Positions 6,927-10,315 of a stretch of DNA of 10,315 nucleotides are shown piece by piece (position 1 is the stretch's first letter; each line of letters begins with the position of its first letter). The notes beneath the pieces are model-generated. The model was not told the origin of the DNA. It did not search any database and worked only from the letters and a program-made list of their open reading frames with translations. The stretch spans positions 1-10,315 of the forward strand of contig JAGGSY010000158.1 of NCBI GenBank assembly GCA_021158845.1, read 5' to 3'. The stretch is from Caldisericia bacterium. GTDB lineage: Bacteria; Caldisericota; Caldisericia; B22-G15. The translations under genes and the position numbers were made by a program.

Positions 6927-7596
6927 TGTAAAGAAAATAACAATATTTATTGGTGAAATTGGAAGCGGAAAGACAGAAATTTCAATAAATTATGCCATAA
7001 AACTGAGAAAAGAGAAAGACAAAGATGTGGATCTCATCGACCTTGACATAATGAAGCCCTATATAAGACTTAGGGACTTAAAAGATGAGATAGAGAAATT
7101 TGGAGTTAATGTGGTATCACCACCACAAAAATACAAACAGGCAGACCTTCCAATACTCATTCATGCAACAAAATCTTGTATTTTCGATGAGAATAGATTT
7201 TGTGTTTACGATATTGGAGGAGGAGAGGAGAGTTCCTTTATATTAAGGCAGTTTCCAGAGTTAAGAGAATTCCCCTATAATTTATTTTTTGTTGTAAACA
7301 TCTTCAGGCCATTTACCCAAACGAAGGAGGAGATAGAAAATGCAATAAAAACTCTTGAATCTGCTAGTGGCCTTAAGATAAGTGGTATAGTTTCAAATTC
7401 TCATTTGCGGGAACACACAAAAAAGGAGGATGTAATTAAGGGTTACAAAGTTGTTAAGGAGGTAAGTGGGGTTTTAGGTATTCCTATTGCGTTTGTTGGT
7501 GTGAAGGAGAGTATGGTGGATAAGTTTAGGGATGAAGAGTTTTATGAGTATATTTTCCCTATGAAGACTTTTATAAAGTATCCAGGAGAAAGATAA
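6919..7596 (+). CDS. P-loop NTPase of unknown role (SIMIBI/MinD-CobQ-like)
   Basis: A 225-residue ATP- or GTP-binding protein. Walker A is GEIGSGKT at 12-19. DLDIMKPYIRLRD at 41-53 resembles the second (switch-I-like) aspartate motif of MinD/ParA/CobQ relatives. YDIGGG at 97-102 fits their Walker B/switch-II, and SNSHL at 159-163 fits a base-recognition loop. VNIFRPFT at 126-133 and the ADLP motif at 75-78 also look like conserved family segments. I do not see the deviant Walker A lysine (KGGxGK) of true ParA/MinD. There are no membrane segments and no Cys cluster. The ATG overlaps the buk2 stop by 8 nt, and the gene ends 9 nt before the ferredoxin subunit, so it is tightly embedded. From memory, similar ATPases often sit beside four-subunit 2-oxoacid:ferredoxin oxidoreductases in anaerobes, without an assigned function. 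Assembly or metal-cluster maturation of that enzyme is a guess. Confidence 0.9.
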   Translation: MNNVKKITIFIGEIGSGKTEISINYAIKLRKEKDKDVDLIDLDIMKPYIRLRDLKDEIEKFGVNVVSPPQKYKQADLPILIHATKSCIFDENRFCVYDIGGGEESSFILRQFPELREFPYNLFFVVNIFRPFTQTKEEIENAIKTLESASGLKISGIVSNSHLREHTKKEDVIKGYKVVKEVSGVLGIPIAFVGVKESMVDKFRDEEFYEYIFPMKTFIKYPGER

Positions 7597-7605
7597 GGAG
7601 GGAAT

Positions 7606-7839
7606 ATGGAAAAGCCAAGTAAAGTAATTATTGACAGAGAGCGTTGTAAGGAGTGTGGGTATTGCATCCATTTCTGTCCCACTCATGTATTAGCCATGGA
7701 TAAGAATTTAAATTCCAGAGGGTATCATCCAACAATACTCGTCGATGAGGATGGATGCATAATGTGTGGGATTTGCGCTCAGGTTTGTCCTGAGGCAGCC
7801 ATTGAGGTTTACAGGATTAAGGAGGAGGTGAAAAAATGA
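7606..7839 (+). CDS. vorD: 2-oxoacid:ferredoxin oxidoreductase, delta (4Fe-4S) subunit
   Basis: A 77-residue bacterial-type ferredoxin with two CxxCxxCxxxCP motifs (Cys 14, 17, 20, 24 and Cys 51, 54, 57, 61), expected to bind two [4Fe-4S] clusters. It carries electrons from the TPP-containing subunit to free ferredoxin. Its size and its place directly ahead of the alpha subunit identify it as the delta subunit of a four-subunit Vor/Kor complex rather than a free ferredoxin. GGAGGG lies just before the ATG. Its stop overlaps the next start as ATGA, which indicates translational coupling. The alternative label KorD (2-oxoglutarate enzyme) cannot be excluded. Confidence 0.93.
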   Translation: MEKPSKVIIDRERCKECGYCIHFCPTHVLAMDKNLNSRGYHPTILVDEDGCIMCGICAQVCPEAAIEVYRIKEEVKK

Positions 7840-8900
7840 GTGAAAAGATATTTATGAAAGGGGCAGAAGCACTTGCAGAGGCAGTTATTCGTTCTGGTTG
7901 TAGATTGTTTTTTGGATATCCCATAACTCCTCAGAATGAAACTCCAGAGTATTTCTCAAGAAAACTCCCTCTTATTGGAGGAACATACCTTCAGGCTGAA
8001 AGTGAAGTTGCTGCGATAAACATGGTTTATGGTGCAGCATGCGCAGGAAAGAGAGTTTTTACATCTACCTCTTCACCAGGTTTTTCACTTATGCAGGAAG
8101 GGATTTCATATATATCTGGTTCCAACGTTCCAGCAGTTGTGGCAAACATTGTTAGAGGAGGTCCTGGTCTTGGAGATATACAACCTGCTCAATCAGATTA
8201 CTTTCAGGCAACAAAAGGTGGAGGACATGGTGATTATCATTTAATTGTTCTTGCACCATCCACAGTTCAGGAGGTTGTAGATTTAGTTCCGGTAGCTTTT
8301 GATCTTGCAGACAAATACAGAATGGTTGTGGAACTTTTACTTGATGGTATTCTTGGACAAATGATGGAAGCAGTTGAATTTAAATATGATATAAAACCTG
8401 AAGATCTACCAGAAAAGCCATGGGCAACAACTGGCGCAAAGGGAAGACCTAAAAACATAATAACATCCCTTGACCTAAAGCCTGAAAATTTAGAAAAGAT
8501 AAACCTTGATCTACAAAAGAAGTATAAAGAGGTTGAAGAGAAGGAGAAGAGATGGGAAGAGTATAGGTGTGATGACGCAGAGTATCTAATTGTTGCCTTT
8601 GGAACTACAGGAAGAATTGTGAAATCTGCTGTAGATGAATTGAGAAATGAGGGTATAAAGGTTGGTCTATTTAGACCCATAACTCTCTGGCCCTTCCCAT
8701 ATAAAGAACTTGCAGCATTTATTGATAAAGTCAAGTTCTTCCTCGATGTGGAGATGAATCTTGGTCAGATGCTCGAGGATGTGAACCTTGCAATAAAGGA
8801 CAAAAAGCCAGTATTCTTTTATGGAAGAACGGGAGGAATGGTTCCAACAGTTGATGAGATAAAGGAGTTTTTCAAGAAAAAACTTGAGGAGGTGAAATAA
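7836..8900 (+). CDS. vorB: 2-oxoacid:ferredoxin oxidoreductase, alpha subunit (VorB type)
   Basis: The 354-residue pyrimidine-binding half of a TPP-dependent oxidoreductase that oxidises a 2-oxoacid to acyl-CoA and CO2, reducing ferredoxin. Visible landmarks are GYPITPQNE at 27-35, the AESEVAAINMVYGAA helix at 54-68 with the acidic residue that activates TPP, TSSPG at 78-82, RGGPGLGDIQPAQSDYFQ at 107-124, KGGGHGDYH at 127-135 and LLLDGILGQ at 167-175. The C-terminal domain (from about 235) ends with the GRTGG stretch near residue 330. TPQNE and TSSPG together resemble proteins usually labelled 3-methyl-2-oxobutanoate dehydrogenase subunit VorB. The start lies in an ATGA overlap with a long GGAGGAGGT just before it. 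A branched-chain 2-oxoacid substrate fits the Ptb-Buk neighbours; 2-oxoglutarate is the main alternative. Confidence 0.94.
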   Translation: MSEKIFMKGAEALAEAVIRSGCRLFFGYPITPQNETPEYFSRKLPLIGGTYLQAESEVAAINMVYGAACAGKRVFTSTSSPGFSLMQEGISYISGSNVPAVVANIVRGGPGLGDIQPAQSDYFQATKGGGHGDYHLIVLAPSTVQEVVDLVPVAFDLADKYRMVVELLLDGILGQMMEAVEFKYDIKPEDLPEKPWATTGAKGRPKNIITSLDLKPENLEKINLDLQKKYKEVEEKEKRWEEYRCDDAEYLIVAFGTTGRIVKSAVDELRNEGIKVGLFRPITLWPFPYKELAAFIDKVKFFLDVEMNLGQMLEDVNLAIKDKKPVFFYGRTGGMVPTVDEIKEFFKKKLEEVK

Positions 8901-8901
8901 A

Positions 8902-9654
8902 ATGACTGTAAAGCCTATATACACTTTTCCAAAATCCTTAGAGAAGAAGAATACCCACTACTGCCCTGGATGTCATCATGGAATTATCCATAGATTAGTT
9001 GCAGAGCTTATAGATGAAATGAACCTTTTAGAGAAGACTGTAATAGTCTGGCCTGTGGGTTGTTCTGTCCTCGGGTATGAGTATCTTAAAACAGATGGAG
9101 TTGAGGCAGCTCATGGAAGAGCGCCTGCCATGGCAACGGGTATAAAGAGAGCAAGTCCTGATAGCTTTGTTATCTCATATCAAGGTGATGGTGATCTTGC
9201 ATCCATTGGTATGGCTGAGATTGTACATGCAGCAGCAAGAGGAGAGAAGATTACTGTCGTGTTTATCAATAACACAAATTATGGAATGACAGGTGGACAG
9301 ATGGCACCTACAACTCTTGTTGGACAGAAAACCACCACAAGTCCATATGGGAGAGATCCAAATGTTTGTGGTTATCCAATAAGAGTAAGTGAGATGCTTG
9401 CAACTCTTGAGGGACCAGCATACATTGCGAGGGCAGCTGTTAATAAACCGGCAAGAATAGTTCAAGCCAAGAAATTTTTGAGGAAGGCATTTAATGCTCA
9501 ACTTAAAGGATTAGGTTTTTCAATGGTTGAATTTCTCTCCGCGTGTCCTGTTCAATGGCATATGACTCCCATTGAAGCCCTTGATAGAATAGAAAAAGAG
9601 TTAATTCCTTACTATCCTCTTGGTGAATTTAAAGTTAAAGAGGGGGTGGAGTGA
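8902..9654 (+). CDS. vorA: 2-oxoacid:ferredoxin oxidoreductase, beta (TPP-binding) subunit
   Basis: A 250-residue subunit holding the TPP diphosphate and one [4Fe-4S] cluster. The TPP motif begins GDGDLASIGMAE at 95-106 and ends NNTNYGMTGGQ at 123-133. Candidate cluster ligands are Cys21 and Cys24 in CPGC, Cys54 in PVGCS and Cys215 in SACP. HGR at 71-73 is the conserved active-site loop of the family. GAGGAGGTG lies 7 nt before the ATG, inside the end of the alpha gene, and only one base separates the two genes. Its stop overlaps the gamma start. The sequence is complete, with no missing key residue. Confidence 0.95.
   Translation: MTVKPIYTFPKSLEKKNTHYCPGCHHGIIHRLVAELIDEMNLLEKTVIVWPVGCSVLGYEYLKTDGVEAAHGRAPAMATGIKRASPDSFVISYQGDGDLASIGMAEIVHAAARGEKITVVFINNTNYGMTGGQMAPTTLVGQKTTTSPYGRDPNVCGYPIRVSEMLATLEGPAYIARAAVNKPARIVQAKKFLRKAFNAQLKGLGFSMVEFLSACPVQWHMTPIEALDRIEKELIPYYPLGEFKVKEGVE
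9642..9649 (+). promoter_or_regulatory. G-rich ribosome binding site deciding the gamma-subunit start
   Basis: GGGGGTGG at 9642-9649 precedes two adjacent candidate starts, GTG 9651 and ATG 9654. The G-run sits 4 nt from the GTG and 7 nt from the ATG. Spacing and codon preference favour ATG 9654, which gives a TGATG stop-start overlap with the beta gene. Confidence 0.5.
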
Positions 9655-10193
9655 TGTATCTTGAAGTGATAATTGCTGGTTTTGGCGGTCAGGGTGTAAT
9701 GCTTGCAGGAGAGGTTATATGTGAAGCTGCTACGAGAATGGGTGTTAATGCTACATTCTTCCCATCCTACGGACCTGAAATGAGAGGTGGAACAGCAAAC
9801 TGTACTGTGATTGTTTCTGATAAACCCATTGCATCTCCTGTTCTTGCCACAAGTGAAAATATAATTGTTATGAATAGACCCTCCCTTGATAAATTTGAAC
9901 CAAGAGTTAAAAAAGGTGGCCTCCTTATTGTAAATTCATCCCTTGTAGATAGAAAAGTGGAAAGAGATGACATTGAAGTTCTGGAAATCCCTGCAAATAA
10001 AATTGCTGAAGAAGTAATTGGTAACCCGTTAACAGCGAATATGGTTGTACTTGGTGCCTTCATAACTAAAACAGGAGTGATTCCTCTTGAGGAGATTAAA
10101 AAAGCAGTGGAGAAGTTCTTGGGTGAAAGAAAGAAACACTTAGTGGAGGTAAACTTTAAAGCTCTTGATGAGGGAGCAAAACTCGTAAAGTGA
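9654..10193 (+). CDS. vorC: 2-oxoacid:ferredoxin oxidoreductase, gamma subunit
   Basis: A 179-residue subunit of the Vor/Kor complex; the gamma domain packs against the catalytic core and is thought to help bind CoA. The N-terminal GFGGQGV at 9-15 and SYGPEMRGGTANC at 38-50 are the family's two hallmarks, and NPLTANMVVLGAF lies in the last third. I take ATG 9654 as the start; a GTG three bases earlier would add one residue. The gene order delta-alpha-beta-gamma, with overlaps or gaps of a few bases, shows a single transcript. It is the last gene of the block and is followed 6 nt later by a perfect hairpin. Confidence 0.94.
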   Translation: MYLEVIIAGFGGQGVMLAGEVICEAATRMGVNATFFPSYGPEMRGGTANCTVIVSDKPIASPVLATSENIIVMNRPSLDKFEPRVKKGGLLIVNSSLVDRKVERDDIEVLEIPANKIAEEVIGNPLTANMVVLGAFITKTGVIPLEEIKKAVEKFLGERKKHLVEVNFKALDEGAKLVK

Positions 10194-10199
10194 GTTGAA

Positions 10200-10226
10200 T
10201 ATGGGGAGGTTAGTTACCTCCCCATA
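10200..10226 (+). terminator. Hairpin terminator closing the operon, possibly bidirectional
   Basis: A perfect 11-bp stem, TATGGGGAGGT (10200-10210) against ACCTCCCCATA (10216-10226), with a TAGTT loop. It starts 6 nt after the gamma-subunit stop. The downstream side has only a weak T-rich tail (ATGTTTATTGTCT). It may also serve a possible convergent gene on the - strand. Confidence 0.75.
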
Positions 10227-10248
10227 AATGTTTATTGTCTGTCATATC

Positions 10249-10314
10249 TCATCGAAAATCTTCATCCTTGAATTTAATCTCTTTATATTTTATACTTAAG
10301 TGATTATGAGAAAA
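10249..10314 (-). CDS. Possible C-terminal end of a convergent gene, cut by the window edge
   Basis: On the - strand one frame is open from the window edge (10314) to a TGA at 10249-10251, reading 21 residues that end KYKEIKFKDEDFR. The Lys/Glu-rich composition resembles the other proteins here, and the hairpin at 10200-10226 would suit convergent transcription. A frame this short can be open by chance, and no family can be assigned. Confidence 0.25.
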   Translation of the reverse strand, partial: FSHNHLSIKYKEIKFKDEDFR

Positions 10315-10315
10315 G

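Noticed and set aside
8267..8734. 155-codon minus-strand frame inside the alpha-subunit gene
   Set aside because: It is antisense to a well-conserved VorB-type coding region, is Ser/Phe-rich as expected of a complement of this codon usage, and has no domain of its own.
1..10315. CRISPR array, tRNA, rRNA, prophage or defence genes
   Set aside because: I saw no spaced direct repeats, tRNA-like cloverleaf, rRNA sequence, integrase, transposase or defence-type domains. Nearly all DNA is accounted for by housekeeping and catabolic genes.

Overview
The window is 10.3 kb of AT-rich bacterial DNA, roughly 35-40% GC by eye. It carries eleven well-supported genes, all on the + strand and packed end to end with strong GGAGG-type ribosome binding sites. 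Arginine is coded almost entirely by AGA/AGG and isoleucine often by ATA. The proteins are rich in Lys, Glu and Ile. With the oxygen-sensitive ferredoxin-dependent enzymes, this suggests an anaerobic and probably thermophilic bacterium fermenting peptides or amino acids. The pairing of two butyrate kinases with a phosphotransacylase and a 2-oxoacid:ferredoxin oxidoreductase recalls Thermotoga, Dictyoglomus or Caldisericum-type lineages. The sequence alone does not fix the phylum.

Layout: 1-294 is non-coding and ends in a good extended -10 promoter. At 295-777 is a small protein with a possible bacterial PH-like fold. At 824-2536 is recN (DNA repair SMC-like ATPase), which seems to have its own extended -10 promoter almost abutting the start codon. 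The metabolic block follows: buk1 (2529-3590, overlapping recN by 8 nt), ptb (3601-4503), a glutamate dehydrogenase (4559-5806), a GC-rich intercistronic hairpin (5821-5839), buk2 (5859-6926), a P-loop NTPase of unknown role (6919-7596), and the four subunits of a VorDBAC-type 2-oxoacid:ferredoxin oxidoreductase (7606-10193). A perfect 11-bp hairpin at 10200-10226 closes the cluster. Beyond it, a weakly supported reading frame on the - strand runs off the window end.

How the genes fit together (inference from families and context): glutamate dehydrogenase regenerates 2-oxoglutarate for transamination and yields NAD(P)H. The oxidoreductase turns the resulting (probably branched-chain) 2-oxoacid into an acyl-CoA, with electrons going to ferredoxin. 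Ptb exchanges CoA for phosphate, and Buk1/Buk2 transfer that phosphate to ADP. The result is ATP plus isobutyrate, isovalerate or 2-methylbutyrate. No aminotransferase and no crotonyl-CoA/butyryl-CoA dehydrogenase genes lie in the window, so Ptb-Buk here looks like the ATP step of amino-acid oxidation rather than the end of a classical butyrate pathway.

Most of the window is a recognisable metabolic operon and no clearly new system is visible. The items most worth a second look are the uncharacterised P-loop NTPase inside the operon, the two divergent butyrate kinases with a locally near-identical DNA tract, the apparently leaderless recN, and the unusual hairpin splitting the operon.
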